A stretch of DNA of 64,000 nucleotides, taken from assembly GCA_023213395.1 (NCBI GenBank), contig CM041465.1, positions 157,487,741 through 157,551,740 on the forward strand. Reading direction: 5' to 3'. This DNA is from Cycas panzhihuaensis (lineage: Eukaryota; Cycadophyta). The notes beneath the pieces were generated by a model. The model did no database searches. It was not told the DNA's origin and saw only the letters and a list, made by a program, of their open reading frames with translations. Position numbers and translations under genes: made by a program. The first letter of the stretch is position 1. Every line of letters starts with the position of its first letter. Shown piece after piece: positions 54,072-64,000 of the stretch.

Positions 54072-56312
54072 TACTTTCTTTAAACTCTTGGTAATTCCTT
54101 GTTGTTATAATATTCCTCTCTTAATCCAATCTATTACTTGACATATGGGGATCATTAGTTGTAATTGTTTAACCAAGTTTTCCATCAATAACAACATCCG
54201 TAGAATATCCTTTGTCGGTAATCCCTTAAATAATTCTTCCATTTGTACCACTTGGGGTTGTGTTTTTTGTTCCTCCGGTATTCTCTCCTTTTCCTTTTGT
54301 CTATTTTTTCTTACATACACATGTTTAGTTTCTGGTTTACCCATTGGCATCATGGTGTTTGTTTGGGTTAACTCTCCCAATATCTGCTTTGCTTGTCTGA
54401 ATCGGTTTATCTCGATTTATGGGTTTGGATATCCTTCTTTTGCATTCTCTTTTTGTTTCTTTTGTAGTTTTACATTTTTACTATTCTCTGGTATGATCGT
54501 CATTAAATTGGTTGCCTTGGCTTTCCCTTTGCATTCTTCCATTCTATGTTCACTTGGCCCACAATTGTTTCATATGAACGGTTTGTGTACGTACTCCTGA
54601 TTAGTTGGGCATTCTGAATTCCAATGCCTGAACTGTAGACATATGAGGCATCTCTCCATTAGTTGCTTCTTCTTCGAGGATTCCTGCATACTCCTCGTTG
54701 TGTATACATTCCGAGGTGGGTTACCTCCTCTTCCCCTACCTCGTCCTCTATAAGATCTTCCTCTAGGGTTGTAAAAACAATCCTTTGTTGTGTGACTATC
54801 TGTATCACATATGTGGCACCATTTGTCCCTTTGGTGCATTGCACTATTTTTCGGATTGATTTAACATTCCTTCGTCGTGTGTGAACTTTCTTCGCAAATG
54901 CGGCACCATTTTTCAATCTTAAACTCTCGCTCCTTTTTCTTTGCCACTTCCTCTTCTCTACTATTTTTCATTTTTAATCTTACTACTTCCTTTCTCAAAG
55001 CTTCCACTTCTGATTCTTCTTTCGAGACTCCCACCTGACAGAAGGGTCGGTTATGCTGATTTTGCTTTATCTCCCTTATTTCCTCTTGTAATCTTAGTAG
55101 AAGGGGATCGTGCCCTCCAGCTTGAGCATCCATTTCTGCTTCGAAATCTAGTGCCAACTCTTGGGCGTTTTTAAACGATTTTAATGGATGTGCATGCATC
55201 ATAGATCTCAGCTTTTCATTTAATCCTCTGACAAAATAATTCTTCATGTTGTGGTCCGTCATTGTTTCATTGATCATATTGGCAGCAATGATTTTCATAC
55301 GGTTGATGTAAGTTAATACCGATTCTCCGGGTCTCTGTTTGATTTCCTTTAAGGCAATTTCCACAGCTTCGTTGCTTTGAAATTTCTGAAACCTTCCTTC
55401 AAAAGACTTCTTTATATTGGCCCATGCTTTCTTTTTATTCAACTCTTTGTACCATGCCAATGGTATTCCCCTCAAGGTGCAAGCAAATCTTGCTTTTAGT
55501 CTGTCCGCATATGTGATTTTCTTTACATCAATCAAGTTCTGGAACAAATATATATGCTCTGCTGCATCTGAGGTGTCATTCAAGATCAATTTGCCAAAAT
55601 CTTTGTAATTGTTCATCCTTGGTGACTGCACTGGTGGCCCACCCAATGGTGATTCTTCTCCTTTCACCTCCTCAAGGGATTCTGCTTCTTCTTCTCCACC
55701 CTTTACTTTAGGTGGTGTATGTGGAGTGCTTACTGCAATGCTATCCTTTCCAAATAGGGGATCCTTGAATGGTATCTTTAGGTGTATAGGCTACGACACA
55801 CCTAGCACTTGTACTATCAATGGTGTGACCACTATATACGATTGCTCAAATGCTTTGTCTGACGAATCCTCAAAAAGCTGCCTTGTTAATTTATTTTCCG
55901 AATATGCCGAGGTACCTACCTCTGGCTTCTTCTCGTTATCACTTAGGTCCTTCGGGGTATCTTCCACATATATATTCTCCTCTTTCCTTAGGGTGTCGTT
56001 ATGTTCCTCATTTACTTTCAGTTTTTCTTCCCTATCTGCGCTAAATAGGTCATACTTGATTGGGGCCGATGTTAATACCATTTGTTCGCCATTATTTCCC
56101 TCTCCTTGCTCTTGATGTGTATGGGCTCCACTTGCCTTAGATTCTTCAACGGACTGCCCCTTAGTCTCGTTATTATGCAAACTTAGTCTTCTTGGCCTTC
56201 TCAATTTTGACTCCTTTGACCATCGCAATGCCCTCTGTTTGCTTGTTTCTTTCCCCTTAGGTGAAGTATCCTTTTGTGGCTCTCCTGCTTTCGAAGGGCT
56301 CTTAAGTGGCAT
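54072..56312 (-). pseudogene. Gag of element F, three zinc knuckles
   Basis: Starts MPLKSPSKAGEPQKDTSPKG at 56312 and is open for 173 codons of charged, disordered sequence. The capsid-like frame 55667-54861 has DAAEHIYLFQNLIDVKKITY, LKARFACTLRGIPLAWYKEL, ETMTDHNMKNYFVRGLNEKL and FKNAQELALDFEAEM. Three complete CX2CX4HX4C motifs follow: CRICEESSHTTKEC, CHICDTDSHTTKDC and CLICLQFRHWNSEC (about 54910 to 54610), the second followed by an RGRGRG stretch. A final piece (54380-54105) has MEELFKGLPTKDILRMLLLM. Only a few stops interrupt it. Confidence 0.9.
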
Positions 56313-56559
56313 TGGAAGGCCCCCTAGCTGCCAGAGGCTTAGTTACAACCTGCCATCACAACGACAGCCAGGGTCCTTTGTCCTTTCAACATGTCCCCCC
56401 TTGTGAAACTCCTGGCCTTAGTCCCTCCTTTGAACATGTTCCCCCTTGTGGCACAACTTTTATCTCAACAGGGTGCATCCTCTTCCATAGCCAAAGGTAG
56501 GCAGAAAGAAAGAGATGAATCGATAAAAGAAGAGACAAGTGAAGGTACCCAAGAAGGGC

Positions 56560-57360
56560 CTGCAGATGACTAGCAAGATGAGGAGGAAAGAGATGAAAAC
56601 TCATCTTTGGAGAAGCCCATGACAACACATCCATTCAAGGTTGAGGCAAAGCTGGAATTACCCATCTACGATGGAACTCTGGATGTTGAGAAGTTGGATA
56701 ATTGGCTAGACCAATTAGAGACATATTTCTCAATATATGAGTACAAGAACTAGTAGAGAGGATCACCTTTGTTAGGCTGAAACTCTCCAAGCACGCATTG
56801 GTCTGGTGGAATGCGTATCTTAAATTGCATGATGTGGCTGAGATAACATGGCAGCAATTTAAATCCCTTATCAAGAAGCAATTCTATCCCATTGGGCATG
56901 AAGAACAACAACGGATTAAATGGCAATACTATAGATAAGAAAGGGGCCAAAATGTCCAAGATTATATAACAGAATTTCAGAAGCAAGCTGTTGGGTTGGG
57001 CATTTAATTACTTGGCAAAGATACAATGTTGAAATATATTGGAGGTTTTCATCGACATATTCAATAGGAACTTCAGTTGTTCGAAGTGAAAACTCTTAAT
57101 GAGGCTAGTAAGAAACCAATTGCTATCGAGAAGAGGAGCAAGAAGATCTATGCAGAGAGGAAAAGGTTTACACCTTAAGAAGATAGCAACAAACCTCCAC
57201 AAGGAAAGAAGTTTTCAAGAAAAGCAGGACAGCAACAAAATGGGGGTTTTGGTAAGAAGAAGCAAGTCAATACCACTCAAATCAAAGTTTCTTGCATGCA
57301 TTGTTAGCGGGTAGGACATAGCATAGAAGATTGCCATTTTTTACTTCTGGAAAAATAGCC
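56560..57360 (+). pseudogene. Gag of element I, broken
   Basis: Shows HPFKVEAKLELPIYDGTLDV, EKLDNWLDQLETYFSIYEY and, after stops, GQNVQDYITEFQKQAVGLGI, matching the chromovirus gag domain. The knuckle reads CMHC, stop, RVGHSIEDC near 57296-57335, so CX2CX4HX4C is interrupted by a stop codon. Confidence 0.82.
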
Positions 57361-57460
57361 CAAGAATAAGGGAAAAGGTAAAGTTAAAGTTGAAGGCAAA
57401 GATTTACTCAATACTACAGGAGAAGAAGACATTTGCGGCACTGAAGGAGCTAATGAAAAG

Positions 57461-58013
57461 TTGATGCTCATGGCCAATGTTGAACCCAAAGACAACCATC
57501 AAAAGGTTGATCTAGAGATTAGAGAGGAGCTCTTCATGGTGAGAATCCAGGTGAAACAAAGCATGGTTGATGCCATCTTTGATAGAGGAAGCCAAAAGCA
57601 TTCAATCTCAGAGGCGTTAGTGAAGAAGTTGGGATTACAGATGCATGCACATCCAAAACCATATCCTCTTGGATGGCTGCAAAAAGATTCAGAATTGTAG
57701 GTTATTCACCAATGCAAATTCAAGTTTGCAATTTCAGAAAGGTTCATTGATGAGGTTGAATGCGAAGTGGTTCCCCTAGATGTTTGTCAGGCTGTGTTTG
57801 GTAGCCCATATCTCTATGATAGAGATGGAGTTCATCATAGGAGGCTAAAAAATATTCTACTCGTCAAGGATGATAAAAGATATCTGATTAATGCATCAAA
57901 ACCTCAAAAGAAGATCTCCTTCACATCCTCCCAACAAGCAGGGAGATTGATTAATGCTTGTGGGAAACTTGTGCTATTGATGGTGAAGCAAAAGTTGGAA
58001 GAAAGGGAGTAAG
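57461..58013 (+). pseudogene. Protease of element I
   Basis: Frame 57461-57700: REELFMVRIQVKQSMVDAIF, DRGSQKHSISEALVKKLGLQ (active site usually DSGSQ.N.IS; here DRGSQKHSIS). After a stop, 57767-58012 continues with VPLDVCQAVFGSPYLYDRDG. Confidence 0.85.
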
Positions 58014-58163
58014 TAGAGTCCTCAACACATGCATTGGATAGAAAACAAGTGTAGCATATTGAAGGCCTAAAGATTAGGTATAACGTGGTATTCCAAAAGC
58101 CAAAGGGGTTGCCTCTAAGAGGGAAATTGAGCATGAAATTCAATTGGTTGCCGATTCACCTTT

Positions 58164-58901
58164 GCCAATCTTAATCTCTATCAGAACTCAGTTTTGGAGA
58201 ATGAAGAGATTAAGAAGCAGATTCTAGAACTCTTGGAGCAAGGAGAGATCAAGCCAAGTTGTTCCCCTTGTGGTTCACCCATTGTTTTGGTGCCAAAGAA
58301 AGATGGAGGTTGGAGAATGTGCATTGACTATCAGGCATTAAACAAGATCACTATAAAGAATCAACATCCCCTACCACGGATAAATGACTTGTTGGACCAG
58401 TTATAGTCCGCAAGATACTTCACCAGGTTGGACTTGAAATCGGGCTACCATCAGGTTCAAATCCGGTAGGAGGACATTTGGACGACATCCTCCAAATTGA
58501 AGCAAGAACTACTTGAATGGATGGTGATACCTTTTGGTTTGTGCAATGCACCTGCCATCTTTATGAAGTTGATGAATGAGGTATTAAGACCCTTAATTGA
58601 CGATTTTATTATTGTTTATTTGGATGATATTCTGATTTTCAGTCAGACTTGGGAGGAGTACCTCCAACATGTAGAGCAAGTGCTTAAAGTTTGTCAACAA
58701 CAGTAGTTGGAACTTAACCTAAACAAGTGCGAGTTTGGAGGAGAATTGAATATTGACCCAACAAAGATTGGAGTCATTCTTGATTGGCCCACAGCCAAGA
58801 TAACCATGGAGGTAAGGAGTTTCATTGGTGCTTGTCAATATTTAAGAAAGTTTATTTTTAGATTCTCTCAAATTGCAGCACCTCCACATGCATTGACATG
58901 A
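58164..58901 (+). pseudogene. Reverse transcriptase of element I
   Basis: Pieces in order: [60 protein letters not shown] (58194-58406); SGYHQVQIR near 58440; VIPFGLCNAPAIFMKLMNEV, IVYLDDILIFSQTWEEYLQH (58497-58706, catalytic YLDD); LNKCEFG and VRSFIGACQYLRKFIFRFS. In-frame stops include one at about 58404. Confidence 0.9.
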
Positions 58902-58934
58902 GTGCATGCGAAATTTCGTTAGGGGAATGAGCAA

Positions 58935-59372
58935 GAGAAAGCCTTCAAGCTTTTACAACAGAAAATTTGTAAAGCGTCGGTGTTAGCCTTGTCATCATTA
59001 CAAAAGCCATTTGAGTTGGAGACTGATGCTTCAAGCTATGCCATGGGAGTGGTGTTGAAGCAAGAGGGAAGACCGGTGGCATATCATTTAAAGACTTTTA
59101 ATGGAGCTATGATAAATTATCCAACTAATGACAAGGAGCTCTAGGCATTGTATCAAGCGGTCAAGCATTGGAGACCTTATTTGTTGGGAAGAGAGGTGGT
59201 CATCCACACCGACCACAAGCCTTTGCAATTTTGGTAGACACAATCCAAATTGCAACAGGCTAGGCACATGAAGTGGATGTCTTATTTGCAGCAGTTTCCC
59301 ATCGTGGTCAAGTACAAAAAAGGCACAACAAATAAAATTGCAGACTGGCAATCCAGGCCTCCTCAATAGCAA
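58935..59372 (+). pseudogene. RNase H of element I
   Basis: LETDASSYAMGVVLKQEGRP, VAYHLKTFNGAMINYPTNDK, LYQAVKHWRPYLLGREVVIH, TDHKPLQF and QARHMKWMSYLQQFPIVVKY, KKGTTNKIADWQSRPP, with stops at single positions. This is the usual gypsy RNase H order. Confidence 0.88.
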
Positions 59373-60330
59373 GATATTTTTAGCTTGTTAGTGGCTATGC
59401 AATTTCAACCTTTGTGCCATGATGAGTATACATATTTGTACATGGAAGATGAGATATTCAAGCCCATCTTGGAGTAGCTACAGTAGGGAAACATAGTTGC
59501 TAATTTTTAGCTGAGAAATGGTCTACTCTTCAAGTATGATAAGCTTTGTATTCCAAAGTAAGCAGACTGGATGAAGTGGGTAAGAAAAGCTTACACCTCT
59601 CGAGTAGCAGGACACTTCGGAGTGGGAAAAAACATTGTTGAATTTACAGCGATATATTTATTGGCCCAATATGTAGCAGGATGTGACTACAAGAATGCGA
59701 TGATGTACATTGTGTAGCACATCGAAGCTGGCCAATAGAAAGTTGGGATTGTACACTCCACTTCTCATCCCATCGCGACCATGGTAGAGTATCTGTGTGG
59801 ATTTCCTTGAAGGACTACCGTAGACCAAAAATCGTATGGATTTGTAGTTGTTGATCGATTTGGTAAAATGGTGGTGTTGATTTCTTGTAGGAAGACATAT
59901 ACATGATTATTTTTCCAGCATGTTTGAAAGCATTTTGGGCTTCTGAACTCTACTATTTTTGATCGAGACAGTAGATTTTGGGGTCATTTTTGGCAAGCTC
60001 TTTGGGGGATGATGGACACAAAATTGAGGATGAACACGACTTTCCATCCTCAAATGGACGGCCAGACCAAAGTTGTCAATAGGACATTGGTGCAACTGCT
60101 ACGGGTACAATGGCAAGCATCCCAAAACTCAGGATGAAAGTCTCCCATACCTGCAATTTGCCTTTAATAGAGCAATTCATAGCTCACCTCAGAAATCACC
60201 ATTGGAGGTATGTTTGGGATTTCTTCCTTCAAGTCCATTTGATCTAGAATTTTCAGCCCAATTCACTGCTAGAAGTGGAAAGGAGGAAGAAGGATAGGAG
60301 AAGGCGCAAAGATTCTTTGAAAGAATTGGG
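59373..60330 (+). pseudogene. Integrase of element I
   Basis: Traces of the zinc-binding part (RKAYTSRVAGHFGVGKNI near 59590). The core is worn (DFLEGLP, YGFVVVDRFGKMVVLIS near 59800-59880; FDRDSRFWGHFWQALWGMMD and FHPQMDGQTKVVNRTLVQLL near 59960-60100). The helix LPYLQFAFNRAIHSSPQKSP (60073-60297) follows. Heavily mutated. Confidence 0.82.
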
Positions 60331-60479
60331 AAAATACATCAACAGGTTGAGGAACAACTTCAAAGATCTCAGAAGAGATATAAACAAAGGCATGACGCAC
60401 ACAAAACCAGCCATTCCTTCAAGGAAAGAGATCGAGTTTGGTTGCATCTTAGTAGGAAAAGATTGCAGGGTGAAGGTAA

Positions 60480-60832
60480 AAAGTTGAAGCCTATACGTTA
60501 TGTTCCTTTTAAAATTTTGAAGAAAATGCTTTTTAGTTTGAATTACCAGAATTCATAAAGATGTATTCAGTTGTGAATGTTGAGAACCTGAAGATGTTCG
60601 AGCCATCTATGTTGGATGAAGATGAAGATGGTGTTCCACTCTTGCCAAATCTGGAGGAGTTTCGAGTGAAGAAAGAAGAACCATTGCAAACTGATTGCAT
60701 TCTTTTGAGGAAGCAGACCATAACCAGAAGAGGCATAATTGAGTCCTTCAAGATTGGAGAGAAAGGACAACTGCCCAACAAAGCAAGATGGTATAACAGG
60801 GAGAAGGGAAGAATCAAGTTCCCTCACTTGTA
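60480..60832 (+). pseudogene. Integrase C-terminal, chromodomain-like tail of element I
   Basis: The open frame 60561-60833 reads VVNVENLKMFEPSMLDEDED, VPLLPNLEEFRVKKEEPLQT, ILLRKQTITRRGIIESFKIG and EKGQLPNKARWYNREKGRIK. The end resembles the C-terminal region of one chromovirus branch, where a chromodomain-related fold directs insertion into chromatin. The typical chromodomain aromatic residues are only partly recognisable. Confidence 0.65.
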
Positions 60833-60878
60833 ATTGTGATGTTCATGAGACTATGAACTCCTAAAAAGGGGGGAATTT

Positions 60879-61628
60879 TGATCCAAATAGGATCTGTAAA
60901 CATCCTTATTTCTCTTCAAAAAAGAGTGTAATACTTATGGATGAAGTTTCACAAGTGTTTCCAGCATTTAACAGGTGAAAAAACGAAATTCTATGCTCTT
61001 AAAAATGGAAAAAAATGTATGACTAGGTGGGACCAGGTGTGACCAATGCCAGAAAAATTGATCCGATGAACATGAAATTTACCCAGAGTAGCCGTACACT
61101 TGTCAACTACCTAAGGAAGGAAAGAACTAGCTCATTCAATTGAATTTTCATTAGTTACGAATGGAGGAAAAGTATGATGCAAAAAGACAAAAAAATGGAA
61201 AATAAAGGGAAATGGAAGTTGAACAGACAAGAAAAGAAATAGAAAGACTTCCAAATTTGTTCATGAGGGGAAGAAGGAGAACCAAGAGATTCAAACACAA
61301 CCAAGGAGAGGAAAAAGATGGTGGTAGTAGTACAAAAGAGATGCCCAAATCATAAAATCCTCCCAGAAGTGAGTTGCAGCTAAACAAAAGGCAAAATCCT
61401 CATACAAAGATTGTTAGAAAATATTCTGGAGAGGACGCAACAGTCAAGAAAGAGCTCATAACTCTTTTAGCTGTCCTAAGGATGCTGTAACGATCAACAA
61501 AATGCTCAACAGAGCACAAATAAACAGATTTTTGTAAGAATAATACAAATGTAATATATATTATGTAATATTGAATATGAGTTGTTTCAATTGGAGTAAG
61601 TTGTTACTTTTCCATTCAATTTGGATCA
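60879..61628 (+). repeat. 3' LTR of element I
   Basis: 750 bp, TGATCCAAATAGG to CAATTTGGATCA, with 10-bp terminal inverted repeats TGATCCAAAT/ATTTGGATCA. A polypurine tract (AAAAAGGGGGGAA) ends three bases before it. No partner LTR is present, but both edges are well supported by the tract on one side and the resumption of H gag at 61629 on the other. Confidence 0.85.
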
Positions 61629-62598
61629 GATTTCGATAGCCTAATTGTTGCGAAATTTTTGGAATCTTCCCTCAAACAACTTTTTTATATTTTCTTAGGA
61701 TTCTATTTTGTCTAGTTCTTTGTATCATGCCAATGGTACTCCCCTCAATGTACAAGCAAACCTTGCCTTTATCTCCTCCTCGTCTATGATTATTTTCACA
61801 TTAATCAAATTCTAAAATAGGTATACATGTTCTGCAATATCAAATGTATCATTGAAGATTAACTTTCTAAATTCCCTTGAGTCGTACATCCTTGGTCACT
61901 GCACTGGTGTCCCTCCTAGTGATGCTAACCTTTCTCTCTCTGAGTTTGATTCCTTTGGAGATTTTGTTCTCTTCTCCTCATTACCTGGTTTGGGTGATGT
62001 ATTCAGAGTGCTTGGTGCGGCACTATCTCTCCCAAATAGAGGGTTTTAAAATGGTGTCTTTAAATGAATAGGGTCAGGTACTCTTGGCACTTGTACCGTC
62101 AATAGTGTAACCACTAAATATGATTTCTCAGACCCCTTGTCCAGTGAGTCTTCAAAGAATTGTCTTGTTAACTAGTTTTCCCAACATGCCGAGGGACCTT
62201 CCTCTGTCTTTTCCTCATTATCACTTAGCTCCTTCGAGGTATCATCCGCATTTATATGTTCTTCCTTCCCTAGGGTTTCGTTTTCATTTGTAAGATTACT
62301 TTGTTCCAAATTCCCTTGTGAATTCTTCTCCTTTTTTGGGCTTATAAGATTAGATCCAATTGGGTTAGGTGTCAATACCATTTCTTTCATCTCCTTATTC
62401 TTGAGGTATCTAGGCTCCACTTGCCTCAAATTCTTCAATGCATTGCCCCTTAGTCTCATTATTTGTGCTTAATCTCCTTGCCCTTCTCAATTTAGATTCC
62501 TTTGACCATCATAGTGCCCTTTGTCTGCTTGATTCTTTCCCCTTAGGTGAAGTACCTTTTTGTGGATTTCCTGCCTTTAAAGGCCTCTCAGGTGGCAT
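61629..62598 (-). pseudogene. Gag N-terminal part of gypsy element H
   Basis: Start codon at 62598, aligned with the gag starts of E and F. Minus-strand pieces include the charged N-terminus (LRQVEPRYLKNKEMKEMVLT, NADDTSKELSDNEEKTEEGP; 62459-62172) and capsid-like traces corresponding to F 55667-55370 (LARFACTLRGVPLAWYKEL-type block near 61740). It ends where element I is inserted. More decayed than in F. Confidence 0.78.
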
Positions 62599-62706
62599 TG
62601 GAAGATCCCCTAGCTGTCGCAGGCTTACTTACAACCTACCATTACGACGACAACTAGGGTTCTTGTTCTTTGAACATACTCCCCTTGTGAAACTCCTGGG
62701 CTAGTC

Positions 62707-63209
62707 TGTTAAACCTTATGTTTACATGTTAAGCTTTATGTACTTTATGTTAATGTATTATGTGCACTTTTGTACTTTAGGGGTGACTTTATCACTTAAG
62801 TGATAAAGTACACACCCACTTTATGTCTAGTGACATAACGTTGTCACTTGAGGGTTAAATGACCCCCTTGCACTTTTGCTCACAAGAGCTCCCAATGGAC
62901 ACTTGTCCTTCATGCAAGCATGCATTGAATGATTGACACTTGTCAATCATGCAATAGCCTGTGGCCTCTCATCTCCCTTTATTTAATGAGGCATCTCTTC
63001 ATTGTTTCTCATTAAGAGTTGGAGCTTTCTTGTTATTCTGTCAGTTTGCTAATCAAGCTGAGCATTCTTTGGTGGTTGGACCAATTCCAATACCACATAC
63101 TTGGTATCTTAGTCTTGCTCCTCTCTCTTTGTGTTTATGCTTAATGCATGTATGCTTTTGTGTTTTGTTATGATCTTGGACCTATGAGGCCATTTGGCCC
63201 ATTCTAACA
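62707..63209 (+). mobile_element. Solo LTR of the copia A/B/C family in the leader of H
   Basis: 503 bp, TGTTAAACCTTATG to CCCATTCTAACA, flanked by the target duplication TAGTC (62702-62706, 63210-63214). The palindrome TTATCACTTAAGTGATAA is at 62789-62806. It has one copy of the hairpin (TTGACACTTGTCAA). With no internal sequence, it is the product of LTR-LTR recombination. Confidence 0.93.
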
Positions 63210-63231
63210 TAGTCCCTCCTCAGTGGACGTA

Positions 63232-63244
63232 GGCAATGGAACCA
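63232..63244 (-). promoter_or_regulatory. Primer binding site of element H
   Basis: The minus strand reads TGGTTCCATTGCC one base after the LTR end, the same as in E except for one base. Its leader downstream matches E ('cctacgtccactgagg'). Confidence 0.75.
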
Positions 63245-63245
63245 A

Positions 63246-64000
63246 TGTTGACTTTGATTTTTCACTACACTTGTGAGATAAGCACTTGTCAAGGGATCAC
63301 TGGTTGGTAGTCTAGTTGGTTAGGATATAGTCAACATGCTTGTGCTTCTATTAATTATTATTTAAATTACCATGCACACGGTATTAGAGTAATTAATCAT
63401 CATATACTCATCCTTAATTCATCATATCACCATTATTAATTCATCACAACAGTACACCAATCATTACATATTCCTTATGCAATCATTATAAGACACATAG
63501 TACACAAATTTCCACGTAACTTTTAACTTTATTAAGTAATAAGACCAATACATCCAGTTTTGGAACGTATCCTACATACGTTCCAGTTGTATACACACTA
63601 TATTGTCACATGCGTTTCAAAAGGGAATGCATCAGGGAATGTATCTGCTAGATCATATCACTGTACCATCCTCTTTGATATTCCCGTTCCTAAAATGCTT
63701 TATGTAATGAATGCTTGGCTTTCACCCTTGAGAATATGCCATAGAGTGAATAACTCATCTCTCACTGTTGAATTGGTGAGAAAGGTACCATTAAATACCT
63801 CCTTTTGGTGTCCTTTGAATGAATGGTTATGACCCCAAGTCATAACCGTACCTTTTTGTTACCAATGTACCCTTTCACTTAATCATGTGATTAATCATCT
63901 TTAATGGCTTCCTTTTTGTCCGTACGTGCTTTTGATTTGGCTGACGTCATCAGATTTGGGTGCCCTTTAGGTTCTTTTCTATCATGCGTGCCATTCTGGT
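63246..64000 (-). repeat. 5' LTR of element H, cut by the window end
   Basis: Plus strand starts TGTTGACTTTGATTTTTCAC. It matches 46331-46691 closely and then the corresponding part of the F LTR ('taaccgtacc', 'tgatgacgtcatc'-like, 'taggttctt'). About 755 bp are visible of an expected 830 or so. Confidence 0.88.

Larger units (their letters stand above)
46692..56450 (-). mobile_element. Gypsy element F, minus strand, 5' LTR missing
   Basis: 3' LTR at the left (46692-47531). Then, reading minus-strand parts backwards: 3' ORF, tandem-repeat spacer, integrase, RNase H, RT, an extra module, protease, gag and about 140 bp of leader. The leader runs out near 56450 before the PBS and 5' LTR. Several long open frames survive (268-codon gag piece, 312-codon RT piece), so it is the best guide to the E/F/H family. 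Confidence 0.9.
56450..61628 (+). mobile_element. Chromovirus-like gypsy element I, plus strand, 5' end missing
   Basis: Plus-strand gag, protease, RT, RNase H, integrase, a chromodomain-like tail, polypurine tract and 3' LTR (60879-61628). There is no 5' LTR or PBS; gag follows directly on the leader of F. The 3' LTR is inserted in the gag of H, whose sequence resumes at 61629. Many stops. The RT motif YLDDILIFS and the C-terminal tail are those of plant chromoviruses. Confidence 0.88.

Overview
The window is nuclear DNA from a plant, most likely a seed plant with a large, repeat-dominated genome. A gymnosperm is my guess, but that is inference only. About nine tenths of it is LTR retrotransposon, Ty1/copia and Ty3/gypsy, nested in one another and mostly decayed. 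The only host gene sequence I can defend is a pair of intact exons (36704-36817 and 36910-37011, + strand) of the 20S proteasome alpha-5 subunit. They are separated by a 92-bp GT-AG intron. No other exon of that gene is recognisable in the window, so the pair sits either between very large, transposon-filled introns or in a gene fragment.

Layout. 1-7617: copia debris. A minus-strand copia element (J) is interrupted by a second copia element (K, 1690-6289). K has near-identical LTRs in opposite orientation and is flanked by a 195-bp direct duplication of J. 7811-15217: complete but frame-broken minus-strand copia element A, TSD CCATA. 15715-34635: minus-strand gypsy element D, TSD ATTTT. D carries an internally deleted plus-strand gypsy element E (19850-25275, TSD GTAGC) and a 3'-truncated minus-strand copia element B (25571-30043), both inserted in its pol gene. 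34641-38449: host DNA with the two proteasome exons and one diverged LTR. 38450-43830: plus-strand copia element C, TSD ACGGT, with deletions in the 5' LTR and in pol. 43836-46330: unidentified DNA ending in a decayed LTR/PBS. 46331-64000: a minus-strand gypsy element H, cut up by gypsy F (46692 to about 56450), chromovirus-like gypsy I (about 56450-61628) and a solo copia LTR (62707-63209, TSD TAGTC). One large deletion between F and I would explain all the missing parts.

Families. A, B, C, the solo LTR and two worn LTRs belong to one copia family: LTR start TGTTAAACCTTATG, an 18-bp perfect palindrome in the LTR, an initiator-Met-type primer binding site (seen in A and B) and an unusually long leader of about 2 kb before gag. 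E, F and H belong to one gypsy family with LTRs of about 830 bp and, in F, three CCHC zinc knuckles in gag. D is a related but distinct gypsy lineage. D and F both carry an extra coding region with a coiled coil between integrase and the 3' LTR, preceded by a tandem-repeat spacer. Coordinates of ORF-level entries inside decayed elements are approximate; LTR and TSD edges given to the base were read directly.
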